Shown: positions 1 through 6,346, numbered from the stretch's first letter. The stretch: 10,115 nt of DNA from Desulfobacterales bacterium (GCA_030017395.1 JASEIZ010000061.1:1-10115), one strand, 5' to 3'. Made by a program: numbers and translations. Notes: a model not told the origin generated them from the letters alone.

Positions 1-31
1 TTTAGGAGCCCGGTTTCACCGGGCTCCTAAA
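1..31. terminator. Perfect 13-bp hairpin, terminator-like
   Basis: The first 13 bases (TTTAGGAGCCCGG) are the exact reverse complement of bases 19-31, with a 5-base loop (TTTCA). The stem is GC-rich in the middle and AT at its base, which is the shape of an intrinsic terminator. On the + strand no U-tract follows directly; the nearest T-run is at 43-50. On the - strand the tail would lie outside the window. The hairpin carries stop codons in all three + frames (3-5, 28-30 and 32-34), so no single + frame reads through it. It could be the terminator of a gene to the left or a small palindromic insertion in mltF. Confidence 0.6.
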
Positions 32-164
32 TAAAATCAATCTTTTTTTTAACAAAATAAAAGGAAACGGCAAGCTCACCGAAATATACAATAAATATTA
101 TACTGATATAGATAATTTTGACTATGTTGATCTTAGAAAATATCATATAAGACTTAAAACCAGA

Positions 165-725
165 TTGCCCCAATACAGCCAACTTATTAAGGATGTGTCG
201 AACAGATACGGATTTGACTGGAGGCTGATAGCTGCTCAGATATATCAGGAGTCTCATTTTAAACCTGCGTCAATAAGTTATGCAGGAGCTTGTGGTCTTA
301 TGCAGCTGTCCCGGTCAACTGCTGAAAGCCTCGAAGTAGATGATATATTTGATCCGGAACAAAATATTAATGCCGGAGTGCGGCATCTAAGGGACTTATA
401 CGATTATTTTGATGAGAATGATGGTTGGGACAGATTATTTATAGCTCTTGCCGCCTATAATGTCGGCCAGGGGCATATGCTGGACGCGCGGAATCTTGCA
501 AGAAAAATGAACCTTGATCCGGACAAGTGGTCTTCTATGGAAAAAACTCTGCCGCTTTTGCGATATCAAAGGTATTATAAAAATGCTAAATATGGTTATT
601 GCAGCGGAGAAGAACCAATAAAATATGTTAAGCAGATAATGATTTATTACGATATTCTTAGACGTAGAAGCTTAGAATTTACTGCAGATGAAAAGGCTTT
701 TAAGAACATGGACGTCAAAGGGTAA
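165..725 (+). CDS. mltF: MltF-type lytic murein transglycosylase, C-terminal SLT domain (5'-truncated)
   Basis: The 186 residues counted from a TTG form a transglycosylase SLT (GH23) domain. The catalytic Glu is E29 in YQESHF, followed by GACGLMQL (41-48), AAYNVGQGH (96-104), a LPLLRYQRYY block and YGYCSGEE. This is the MltF (YfhD) pattern rather than Slt70 or MltC. Family enzymes cleave the MurNAc-GlcNAc bond of peptidoglycan to give 1,6-anhydro ends, and full-length MltF carries an N-terminal solute-binding-like domain and an export signal. The same frame stays open from base 6. From about base 33 its translation (FFNKIKGNGKL, then FDYVDLR) still matches the end of the MltF solute-binding domain and the linker, with no ATG or GTG. 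The TTG therefore lies inside the homologous region, lacks a convincing ribosome-binding site and gives no signal peptide. I infer a truncated or decayed gene, or one whose 5' part lies left of the hairpin. It converges on tRNA-Arg with a 31-bp gap. Confidence 0.75.
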   Translation: MPQYSQLIKDVSNRYGFDWRLIAAQIYQESHFKPASISYAGACGLMQLSRSTAESLEVDDIFDPEQNINAGVRHLRDLYDYFDENDGWDRLFIALAAYNVGQGHMLDARNLARKMNLDPDKWSSMEKTLPLLRYQRYYKNAKYGYCSGEEPIKYVKQIMIYYDILRRRSLEFTADEKAFKNMDVKG

Positions 726-756
726 AAGGATTGCGGCGTGGCAGTTCATTTTTTAG

Positions 757-829
757 TGCGCCCGGCTGGATTTGAACCAGCGGCTTTCAGCTCCGGAGGC
801 TGACGCTCTATCCCCTGAGCTACGGGCGC
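757..829 (-). tRNA. tRNA-Arg (anticodon CCG)
   Basis: The reverse complement folds as a standard 73-nt cloverleaf. The acceptor stem is GCGCCCG/CGGGCGC, the D arm GCTC...GAGC, the anticodon stem TCAGC/GCTGA with loop CTCCGGA, and the T arm GCTGG-TTCAAAT-CCAGC, with discriminator A at 757. The anticodon CCG is at 794-796 and reads CGG (Arg). The 3' CCA is not encoded: the bases after the discriminator are CT. The transcript therefore depends on a CCA-adding enzyme, for which there is a candidate gene at 3629-5032. The gene sits 26 bp after folC on the same strand and is probably cotranscribed with it. I see no obvious terminator after it. Confidence 0.95.
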
Positions 830-855
830 ACAGTTTTGAAGGTTTCACATTATAA

Positions 856-2145
856 TTATTTAATCGGCGCTGATAAGTCAAGAGTCTCTTTTACTTCTCC
901 AACAAGGTATAAAGAGCCCGTGACGCAAATTGCATCATTAACAGACGTTGTTTTAATTGCATATTTAATAGCTTTGCCGACGTCATGGATAATCTCTATA
1001 TCCTGAATGATTTTCTTTGCTGCATGAAATAATCTTTCCGGAGATAAAGCTCGATCGATATTAGGGCGGGTTAATATTGCCTTTTTACAAAGAGGGAGAA
1101 GGCAGGCGAGCATTGCCGCATAAGGTTTGTCGTCCAGTATGCCTGCGACAAGCGTTATTTTTCGTTTAGCCATATTTTCGGACAGAAATTTTGCGAGATA
1201 GCGGGTGGCAATTAAATTATGTGCTCCGTCAAGGAGGATAAGCGGAGAGGAGGAGACTATTTCCAGCCTTCCGGGCCATCTGTTTTGTGCGAGGCCATGT
1301 TTAATATTCTGGAAGGAAAGGTTTGCTTTATTCTGGTTGAGTATTTCGCATGCGGCAAGGACAATGGCTGCATTATCAATCTGGTGGCTGCCGAGCAGAC
1401 CTGTGCGCATATTTCTCCATACTGTGTTGATTCCAAAATAGGAAAAGCTTTTATCTTTGTTTCTCCTGATACGGAATTCATTGCCAAGGCGATAAAAAGG
1501 GGCGGATTGTTTTGCGGCTATCTTTTTTAACACCGAGACCGCTTTTTTTTGTTTTACACCGGCAATAACAGTGACCGATTTTTTTATTATGCCTCCTTTT
1601 TCAGATGCTATTTGGCTTATAGTGCTTCCCAGATATTTTTTATGTTCGACAGATATATTGGATATTATAGAAACGACCGGTTTTATAATATTTGTCGCAT
1701 CAAGTCTTCCTCCCATGCCTGTTTCTATTACAGCCCATTCAACCTTTTGCCTGCTGAATTCATAAAAGGCCATTGCTGTTGTTAATTCAAAAAAGGTTGC
1801 TTCAGGGTCTTTTGGTATAACCTTATTTACAGCCTTATAGGCTTCTACAACTCTTTTATCCGACACAGGAAGATTGTTTATGCGGATCCTTTCATTAAAA
1901 TTTACAAGGTGAGGTGAAGTATATAGGCCGACTTTATATCCGGATAGTTGCAGAATTGAAGAAAGAGCAGAGGCGATCGATCCTTTTCCGTTTGTTCCGG
2001 CTACATGTATGCATGAAAAATCACTTTGCGGATTATTCAGGCTTTTTAAAATATCTGAAATGGTTGAAAGACCGAATTTTATTCCGAACTTTTTGAGGCT
2101 ATTCATAGCCTTCATGCAATTAATATAAGAATCTTTTGGATGCAT
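856..2145 (-). CDS. folC: Folylpolyglutamate synthase / dihydrofolate synthase FolC
   Basis: FolC is an ATP-dependent Mur-ligase-family enzyme. It adds L-glutamate to tetrahydrofolates and, in bifunctional members, to dihydropteroate to make dihydrofolate. The 429-residue product has the usual length and motifs in order: the KFGIKFGL N-terminus (19-26), P-loop GTNGKGS (50-56), TSPHLVNFNERI (76-87), ETGMGGRLDATN (141-152), SEKGGIIK (181-188), LGSHQIDNAA (251-260), RWPGRLE (289-295) and LLDGAHN (304-310). The ATG at 2145 fits the family N-terminus. However, it has no Shine-Dalgarno sequence and lies only 6 bp after the U-tract of the rpsU terminator, so there is no room for its own promoter. 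Expression probably comes from terminator read-through or from a promoter overlapping rpsU. M11 and M14 are alternative starts but do not have better ribosome-binding sites. Whether it has both activities or only one cannot be told from sequence. Confidence 0.95.
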   Translation of the reverse strand: MHPKDSYINCMKAMNSLKKFGIKFGLSTISDILKSLNNPQSDFSCIHVAGTNGKGSIASALSSILQLSGYKVGLYTSPHLVNFNERIRINNLPVSDKRVVEAYKAVNKVIPKDPEATFFELTTAMAFYEFSRQKVEWAVIETGMGGRLDATNIIKPVVSIISNISVEHKKYLGSTISQIASEKGGIIKKSVTVIAGVKQKKAVSVLKKIAAKQSAPFYRLGNEFRIRRNKDKSFSYFGINTVWRNMRTGLLGSHQIDNAAIVLAACEILNQNKANLSFQNIKHGLAQNRWPGRLEIVSSSPLILLDGAHNLIATRYLAKFLSENMAKRKITLVAGILDDKPYAAMLACLLPLCKKAILTRPNIDRALSPERLFHAAKKIIQDIEIIHDVGKAIKYAIKTTSVNDAICVTGSLYLVGEVKETLDLSAPIK

Positions 2146-2151
2146 ATTAAT

Positions 2152-2187
2152 AAAAAAACCCGGCAGAATTAATATTCATGCCGGGTT
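2152..2187 (-). terminator. Intrinsic terminator of rpsU
   Basis: On the - strand the sequence reads AACCCGGCA, a 13-base loop, TGCCGGGTT, then a run of T. This is a perfect 9-bp stem (2157-2165 with 2179-2187) followed by a U-tract, the textbook intrinsic terminator. It starts 23 bp after the rpsU stop codon, and its T-run ends 6 bp before the folC ATG. Confidence 0.9.
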
Positions 2188-2209
2188 AATTTTCCATACA
2201 AACTTTGTA

Positions 2210-2407
2210 TTATCTATATCTCGAAGCTGTAATTCTTCGCCTTCTTAAGGCTTCACGCTGCTTGCGACGTTTGTGCTCACTCGGCTTTTCATAGCTTTTT
2301 TTGAGTTTTAATCTTTTAAAAAGCCCGTCGTTTTGAATCTTTTTTTTCAAAATGCGCATAGCCTTTTCAAGATCATTGTCGAAAACCTTGACCTGAATCT
2401 CCTTCAA
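2210..2407 (-). CDS. rpsU: 30S ribosomal protein S21
   Basis: The product is 65 residues of highly basic protein with the S21 pattern: KVFDNDLEKAMRILKKKIQ near the N-terminus, then SYEKPSEHKRRKQREALRRRR. S21 sits on the small-subunit platform and helps base-pairing between mRNA and 16S rRNA during initiation. The start taken is TTG (L-K-E-I-Q-V-K), because there is no in-frame ATG before residue 17, and K-E-I-x-V-K is the typical beginning of deltaproteobacterial S21. An AGGAG lies only 1 nt upstream of the TTG, which is unusually close. A second AAGGAG is formed by codons 2-3, so the true start may be a non-ATG codon slightly further in. A strong terminator follows. The usual partners yqeY, dnaG and rpoD are not adjacent; folC is downstream instead. 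Confidence 0.93.
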   Translation of the reverse strand: MKEIQVKVFDNDLEKAMRILKKKIQNDGLFKRLKLKKSYEKPSEHKRRKQREALRRRRITASRYR

Positions 2408-2505
2408 ACTCCTCGCCCCCTTCTTTCCATCAGATGAATATGGCTTAAAGCTTTTGCAAACCGCTTCAAACCATTAATATTTTTCGATGGTTATTAACGA
2501 ACCTC

Positions 2506-2650
2506 AATATTGATGGCTTCGTAAAAAGTCAAAAAATACCGTTTTACGTCATTCCGGCGAAAGCCGGAATCCAGTAAATTCAATGCGTTCTGGATGCCGG
2601 ATCAAGTCCGGCATGACGATTTCGGGACTTTTTACGAGTTCATCAATATT
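2506..2650. repeat. MITE-like palindromic element, copy 1
   Basis: This is a 145-bp element with 25-bp terminal inverted repeats (2506-2530 and 2626-2650; 22 of 25 match, outer part AATATTGATG, inner part TCGTAAAAAGTC). Inside it, CGTCAT (2547-2552) pairs with ATGACG (2613-2618) and encloses three perfect hairpins: ATTCCGGC-GAAA-GCCGGAAT (2551-2570), ATCCAG/CTGGAT (2569-2595) and GCCGGA-TCAAG-TCCGGC (2596-2612). The whole can fold as a four-way junction in DNA or RNA. It has no coding capacity. Copies 2 and 3 lie at 6114-6256 and from 10057. It fills most of the 362-bp space between rpsU and adk; otherwise that space holds the AT-rich rpsU leader and the adk 3' region, where I see no gene. 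Confidence 0.88.
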
Positions 2651-2769
2651 AAAATTGAATAATTTAGTCTAAAACATATCTTTAAGCAAGAAAAATATTT
2701 TCTGTAAATACAAAACATCAAACACAGGACAAGAAATTGAAAAGTTTTCTCGCATGGTCAGGCTTGCTT

Positions 2770-3444
2770 TTACAGCTTCGAAATAAGCTCTACAGTAACA
2801 TCCTTTACGCTTGGTTTGCCGTCAAGTGTTATATATTTAATAGAGTCGTCTTTAACGGCAAGATCTTTAAAATAGTAAGATGCTGCAAGTGTGCCGTTTT
2901 CGGTATTATAGTAAATACCGTGTCGTTTGCTTATTGCTTCCTCATCCTGGTCATCAGCCCTTTTGCTTAATTCACCTCCGCACACTCTGCATTTGTCTCC
3001 ATCAGGTTTAATGGCATCAATAAAAATGTTGTTTGGATGATTATTGTTATTAACACAGAGCCTGCGTCCCATAATCCTGTTTTTGGCGATTTCGCTGTCA
3101 AGAATTATTTCAACTACAATATCGAGTTTCATATTAGCCTTCTTAAGCGATTCATCCAGTTTTATTGCCTGCGTCTTGTTTCTTGGAAAACCATCAAGAA
3201 GCCACCCGTTTTTACAATCATCCTGCTGAAGGCGGTCGAGTATCATAGGAATTGTAATTTCATCAGGCACCAGATCTCCTTTGTCGATATATTCCTTGGC
3301 TTTTGCTCCTAATTCTGTTCCTCCTTTAATGTTGTCACGAAATATAGCTCCTGACTCAACATGAGGAGTGTTGTATTTATCCTTTAGAATAGTCCCCTGA
3401 GTTCCCTTGCCGCTGCCGTTTGGTCCAAAAAACAAAATGTTCAT
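2770..3444 (-). CDS. adk: Adenylate kinase
   Basis: Adenylate kinase catalyses ATP + AMP = 2 ADP in the cytoplasm. The 224-residue product has the P-loop GPNGSGKGTQ (7-16), the AMP-binding region ESGAIFRDNI (30-39), the conserved WLLDGFPRN (81-89) and the lid start GRRLC (126-130), followed by CRVCGGELSKRADDQ. The lid has C130, H136, C152 and C155, so a C/H-C-C metal site is plausible, unlike the zinc-free enterobacterial lid. Two family positions are altered: the usual GAPGAGKGT loop reads GPNGSGKGT, and the Asp of the common S/T-G-D motif is Ala (G32-A33). The ATG has a strong AAGGAG 6 nt upstream. It lies apart from the ribosomal-protein operon where adk often sits. A TTGACA at 3594-3599 may be part of its promoter. 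Confidence 0.93.
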   Translation of the reverse strand: MNILFFGPNGSGKGTQGTILKDKYNTPHVESGAIFRDNIKGGTELGAKAKEYIDKGDLVPDEITIPMILDRLQQDDCKNGWLLDGFPRNKTQAIKLDESLKKANMKLDIVVEIILDSEIAKNRIMGRRLCVNNNNHPNNIFIDAIKPDGDKCRVCGGELSKRADDQDEEAISKRHGIYYNTENGTLAASYYFKDLAVKDDSIKYITLDGKPSVKDVTVELISKL

Positions 3445-3450
3445 TAAATT

Positions 3451-3458
3451 CTCCTTTC
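3451..3458 (-). promoter_or_regulatory. Ribosome-binding site of adk
   Basis: GAAAGGAG on the - strand, 6 nt before the ATG at 3444. It is the strongest Shine-Dalgarno sequence in the left half of the window and fixes the adk start. Confidence 0.8.
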
Positions 3459-3570
3459 ATAAATAATTACAATAAGTTTTTTATATAACTCCTTAATATT
3501 CCATTTAATAGCAAATAAATAGCGGGATAGATTAACCGCAGTATTTTTTACGCTGCGTTTGTTTTTAGCT

Positions 3571-3599
3571 TTACTATTAAAATAGCTATATCTTGTCAA
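3571..3599 (-). promoter_or_regulatory. Candidate sigma70-type promoter for adk
   Basis: On the - strand there is a perfect -35 TTGACA (3594-3599), a 17-bp spacer, and a weak -10 TAGTAA (3571-3576). It would give a leader of about 120 nt before adk. The -10 is poor, so this rests mainly on the -35 and the position in the cca-adk gap. No terminator is visible after cca, so adk may also receive read-through. Confidence 0.35.
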
Positions 3600-3628
3600 G
3601 AACTGATAAATCTGATAAATTTAATTTT

Positions 3629-5032
3629 TTACAGGTTTGTCAAAAAATTTTTTACCAGCCTGAGGGCTTCCTGTCTTGTGTTGATTTTATTAGACAGCCT
3701 TTCTTCTTGAACAATCTTCAGTATTTTTTTAAATAAAGGCGAAGGTGTCAGGCCGAACTCATGAATCAGGTCGTAACCTGTTATAAGTGGCGGCTTTGTT
3801 CTCTCCCGCATAAAATCCGAAAAAAAATCGTGAACCATGTTTTTTGCAAATTCGATAAACGCCGCGTCTCTGCCTGTGCGTTGCACGCAGACAGGGCTTA
3901 CATCTTCTTTGTTACCTTTTCCTTGAATATCGGCAATTGTATGAAGCAATAAAGCAGGGGCATTATTGCCATATTTTATAAAGAATCGTGTCATACTTTT
4001 TTTTGTTAATATTTTTTTTTGGTGAGACATAAAAAGAAATAACGGCCTTATATGGTTGCGTACAATAAAATCTATATAATATCTTTCATCATTTGAAAGT
4101 TTCAGTCTTTTGCTGATTTTGTTTGCCATATCAGCTCCCTTTTTACCGTGGCCGTAAAAATGAATATTGCCTTGATTGTCGATACTTCGCGCAGCAGGCT
4201 TCCCGATATCATGCAGAAGGATTGCTAATTTTAGAAGGTATCCTTTGTTTTTATTAAGCTGCTTTATGTTTTGGTTGTATGTTTCAGGTATATACCCCGA
4301 ATAATCATTAAGGATTTTTTCAAGACAGCAAAAAGCCTTCATTGTATGGTCAAAAACATCATAAGAATGATACTTGTTTTGCATGCATTCTTTTAATGTG
4401 TTGAGTTCGGGAAAGATTTCACAAAGAAGTCCGGCGTTTGCCATTTGGGATAAATAGTAATATGCCTTATATGACCTGAGTATCTTGAAAAATTCTGTCC
4501 TGACCCGTTCCCCTGCTGAGTTTTTAATAAGCTTTACATCTTTTTTAATCGCAGAAAATGTTTGTGGATCGATTTTAAAATCAAGGGCTGCACATATCCT
4601 GTATGCCCTTATCATTCGTATAGGATCCTTTATAAAAACCTGTTTTGATACAGCACTAATTTTTTTGTCGGTAAGATCCTGTATGCCGCCGAACGGGTCG
4701 ATAATTTTGCCTGAAGATAAAGAATATGCCAGAGCGTTGATTGTAAAGTCTCTTTTATTAAGGTCTTCTTCAATCGAGACATCATTTATTGATGAAATAT
4801 CAAAAATTTTATTGCCTGATACAACACGGATTATCATATGCCCTGGTTTTCCCATCCTGACAATCCTGCCCGATGTTTTAGAGGCAATATTTTTTGCGAA
4901 TTGTTCTGGATTTCCTAAAACAGCGATGTCATAATCAATTGGAGATAGACCTAAAAGAAGATCTCTGATTGAACCGCCTACAAGATATGCGTTTTTTATT
5001 TTGGGAATAATATTTGAATTGATTTGAATCAT
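3629..5032 (-). CDS. cca: CCA tRNA nucleotidyltransferase / poly(A) polymerase family protein with HD domain
   Basis: This is a class II nucleotidyltransferase. Enzymes of this family add CCA to tRNA 3' ends (or the CC or A part only) or poly(A) to RNA. Motifs in the 467-residue product are LVGGSIRD (17-24), the metal-binding DYDIA (33-37), RDFTINALAY (94-103), IDPFGGIQDL (111-120), DPIRMIRAYRICA (136-148, nucleotide selection) and ERVRTEFFKIL (175-185). An HD domain follows, with LLHDIGKP (272-279, H274-D275) and downstream histidines in HFYGHG and RNHIRP. HD domains in this family usually act as phosphatase or phosphodiesterase. I prefer CCA addition because the window's tRNA-Arg gene lacks an encoded CCA, but poly(A) polymerase or a CC- or A-only enzyme cannot be excluded. 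The gene diverges from coaE. A good promoter lies just upstream, leaving a very short leader without a Shine-Dalgarno sequence. Confidence 0.88.
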   Translation of the reverse strand: MIQINSNIIPKIKNAYLVGGSIRDLLLGLSPIDYDIAVLGNPEQFAKNIASKTSGRIVRMGKPGHMIIRVVSGNKIFDISSINDVSIEEDLNKRDFTINALAYSLSSGKIIDPFGGIQDLTDKKISAVSKQVFIKDPIRMIRAYRICAALDFKIDPQTFSAIKKDVKLIKNSAGERVRTEFFKILRSYKAYYYLSQMANAGLLCEIFPELNTLKECMQNKYHSYDVFDHTMKAFCCLEKILNDYSGYIPETYNQNIKQLNKNKGYLLKLAILLHDIGKPAARSIDNQGNIHFYGHGKKGADMANKISKRLKLSNDERYYIDFIVRNHIRPLFLFMSHQKKILTKKSMTRFFIKYGNNAPALLLHTIADIQGKGNKEDVSPVCVQRTGRDAAFIEFAKNMVHDFFSDFMRERTKPPLITGYDLIHEFGLTPSPLFKKILKIVQEERLSNKINTRQEALRLVKNFLTNL

Positions 5033-5047
5033 AAGATTATTAAATCT

Positions 5048-5076
5048 AACATATCTTAAAAGTTAATTTTTTTCAA
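5048..5076 (-). promoter_or_regulatory. Candidate promoter for the cca gene
   Basis: On the - strand there is a -35 TTGAAA (5071-5076), a spacer of exactly 17 bp, and a -10 TATGTT (5048-5053). Transcription would begin near 5041, about 9 nt before the ATG at 5032, giving a nearly leaderless mRNA. This is consistent with no Shine-Dalgarno sequence being visible there. Confidence 0.45.
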
Positions 5077-5109
5077 TGAGCCATAATAAAAAAAATCAGG
5101 TAAAAACCT

Positions 5110-5730
5110 ATGATTAAAATTGCTGTGACAGGCGGCGCCGGTTCTGGAAAAACATCTGTTTGCAACCGGTTCAAAGAGTTAAGCGTAAAGGTCATCAGTT
5201 CAGATATTCTCGCAAGAGAGGCGGTTGCAGAGGGTTCGACCGCTTATAATAAGATTGTTAATTATTTCGGTAAAAAGGTGTTGACAGAGGATGGGAGTTT
5301 AAATCGTCGAATGCTGCGCAGAATTATCATTAATGATAATTCTGCAAAAGAGGCTCTTGAGAGCTTTATACACCCTGAAATAACAAAACTGATGCATTCA
5401 CATATTATTAAAGCAGAAAAGGATGAAAACCATATTGTGATGGTAGAGGTTCCGCTTCTTTTTGAATTAGGCATAGAGGGTTGCTTTGATATAGTTATCG
5501 TTGTAATTGCAGACCGTAAACTGCGCATAAAAAGGCTTATGGATCGCGATGATGTTTCTCGTGAAGATGCCGAAGCCCTCTTGAACCATCAATTGCCGGA
5601 TGAAGATAAGGCGGCGCGGGCTGAATTTGTAATAAAAAATGACGGTTCATTTGCCCGTATGATACGATCTGTTGATCATCTTTACAAAGATCTGGTTAAA
5701 AAATATGTAAAAGAGCTTGAAAGTGCTTGA
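5110..5730 (+). CDS. coaE: Dephospho-CoA kinase
   Basis: CoaE phosphorylates the 3'-hydroxyl of the ribose in dephospho-CoA, the last step of coenzyme A synthesis. The 206 residues match the usual length. They contain the P-loop GGAGSGKTS (8-16), the substrate region SSDILAREAV (where most members have DAD), FIHPEI, VEVPLLFE and a lid-type RLMDRDDVSREDAEALLNHQ. The ATG at 5110 has a CAGG about 9 nt upstream, and the P-loop is at the expected distance. It is the first + strand gene after the divergent junction with cca. About 690 bp of gene-poor, repeat-containing DNA separates it from rho, so it is probably transcribed on its own. An AT-only hairpin follows 16 bp after the stop. Confidence 0.94.
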   Translation: MIKIAVTGGAGSGKTSVCNRFKELSVKVISSDILAREAVAEGSTAYNKIVNYFGKKVLTEDGSLNRRMLRRIIINDNSAKEALESFIHPEITKLMHSHIIKAEKDENHIVMVEVPLLFELGIEGCFDIVIVVIADRKLRIKRLMDRDDVSREDAEALLNHQLPDEDKAARAEFVIKNDGSFARMIRSVDHLYKDLVKKYVKELESA

Positions 5731-5734
5731 CAAA

Positions 5735-6052
5735 TACAAAATTATACTTTAATTTTTCTAAAATTAAAGCATTAAATTTACTTGTTGGAGAGAATACCTC
5801 GTTAATTTCTTCAGTTAAGACCTTTGATTTTATCCCGTTTTTTTTAAAGCCTTTTACAGATTCCATTTTCTGTTTGATTTTTGCATAAGCTATATAGATT
5901 GCGATATTTGACTTGAGACCTTTATAAACATCCCCTTTTGCTTCATTAGCGCTTTAGTAAATCGCCTATGTCAGGTTCAAGTATAATTTTGAGCTTTGAA
6001 GATTTCCTGCAGCAAACTGCAGAGAATCTTCGACCGTAAGGAAGTTAGCCAT
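5735..6052 (-). pseudogene. Frameshifted coding relic of unknown family
   Basis: On the - strand an ATG at 6052 opens MANFLTVEDSLQFAAGNLQ and stops at 5966. A second frame continues it as SSKLKIILEPDIGDLLK and stops at 5946. A third frame, open from 5953 to the TAA at 5696, gives ANEAKGDVYKGLKSNIAIY, further lysine-rich sequence, then VLTEEINEVFSP. Chained together these give a protein-like stretch of about 110 residues needing two frameshifts, and the reading runs into the antisense of the coaE 3' end. I do not recognise the family. The protein-like composition and the fact that each frame takes over near the next stop suggest a decayed gene, but chance in AT-rich DNA is not excluded. The left boundary is approximate. 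Confidence 0.3.
5747..5769 (+). terminator. AT-only hairpin after coaE, weak terminator candidate
   Basis: CTTTAATTTT (5747-5756) and AAAATTAAAG (5760-5769) form a perfect 10-bp stem with a 3-base loop. It has a single G-C pair at its base and no clean U-tract after it, so termination would be weak. The symmetry may simply reflect the local AT richness. Confidence 0.3.
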
Positions 6053-6071
6053 TTTTAGATTCGCTCGCTAA

Positions 6072-6113
6072 CCCCGCAGCAAGCTACGGGGGATGCGCTC
6101 GCTATTGCGGTTC
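6072..6113. repeat. GC-rich palindromic repeat, copy A
   Basis: CCCCGCAGCAAGCTACGGGG forms a near-perfect hairpin (one mismatch), followed by GGATGCGCTCGCTATTGCGG and TTC. Its second copy is at 6347-6390, with the shared tail GGGGGATGCGC, TTGCGGTTCA. This stretch is visibly more GC-rich than its AT-rich surroundings. It ends exactly where MITE copy 2 begins. Confidence 0.65.
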
Positions 6114-6256
6114 AATTTTGATGGCCTCGTAAAAAGTCAAAAAGTTCTCTCTTCCGTCATTCCGGCGAAAGCCGGAATCCAGTAAATTCAATACGTTCTG
6201 GATGCCGGATCAAGTCCGGCATGACGATTTCGGGACTTTTTACGAGCTTGTCAATT
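6114..6256. repeat. MITE-like palindromic element, copy 2
   Basis: The 92-base core (6155-6246) differs from copy 1 (2547-2638) at one base only. The inner terminal repeat CTCGTAAAAAGTC is at 6126-6138, with its perfect complement at 6234-6246. The outermost bases have drifted more than in copy 1. The 16 bases between the left inverted repeat and the core (6139-6154) are the same length as in copy 1 but almost unrelated in sequence. It is in the same orientation as copy 1 and has no coding capacity. It lies in the coaE-rho gap. Confidence 0.88.
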
Positions 6257-6346
6257 TTTAATTATGAATAAAGAAAAACACTTTATTGACCAGAGCCCTT
6301 CTTAAACAGAAAAAGCAGAGCATGTAAAGTTAAGTATTTTTGAAGT

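Noticed and set aside
27..257. Hydrophobic minus-strand open frame overlapping the mltF region
   Set aside because: The + strand of the same bases encodes recognisable MltF sequence. The hydrophobicity comes from AT-rich antisense codons, and there is no clear ribosome-binding site.
757..829. tRNA-Arg as an integration site for a mobile island
   Set aside because: No integrase, no duplicated tRNA 3' end and no phage genes are visible. The truncated mltF next to it is suggestive but not enough.
2547..2618. Short repeated hairpins that resemble CRISPR repeats
   Set aside because: The units are inverted halves of one element, not evenly spaced direct repeats with unique spacers, and there are no cas genes.
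4485..4934. 149-codon open frame on the + strand opposite the cca gene
   Set aside because: It lies wholly antisense to a well-supported enzyme with all its motifs, has no recognisable domain, and is explained as a shadow frame.
5727..5755. TTGACA at the coaE stop codon with TAATTT 17 bp on, as a + strand promoter
   Set aside because: The -10 matches only half of the consensus and no gene follows for almost 700 bp, so a chance match in AT-rich DNA is more likely.
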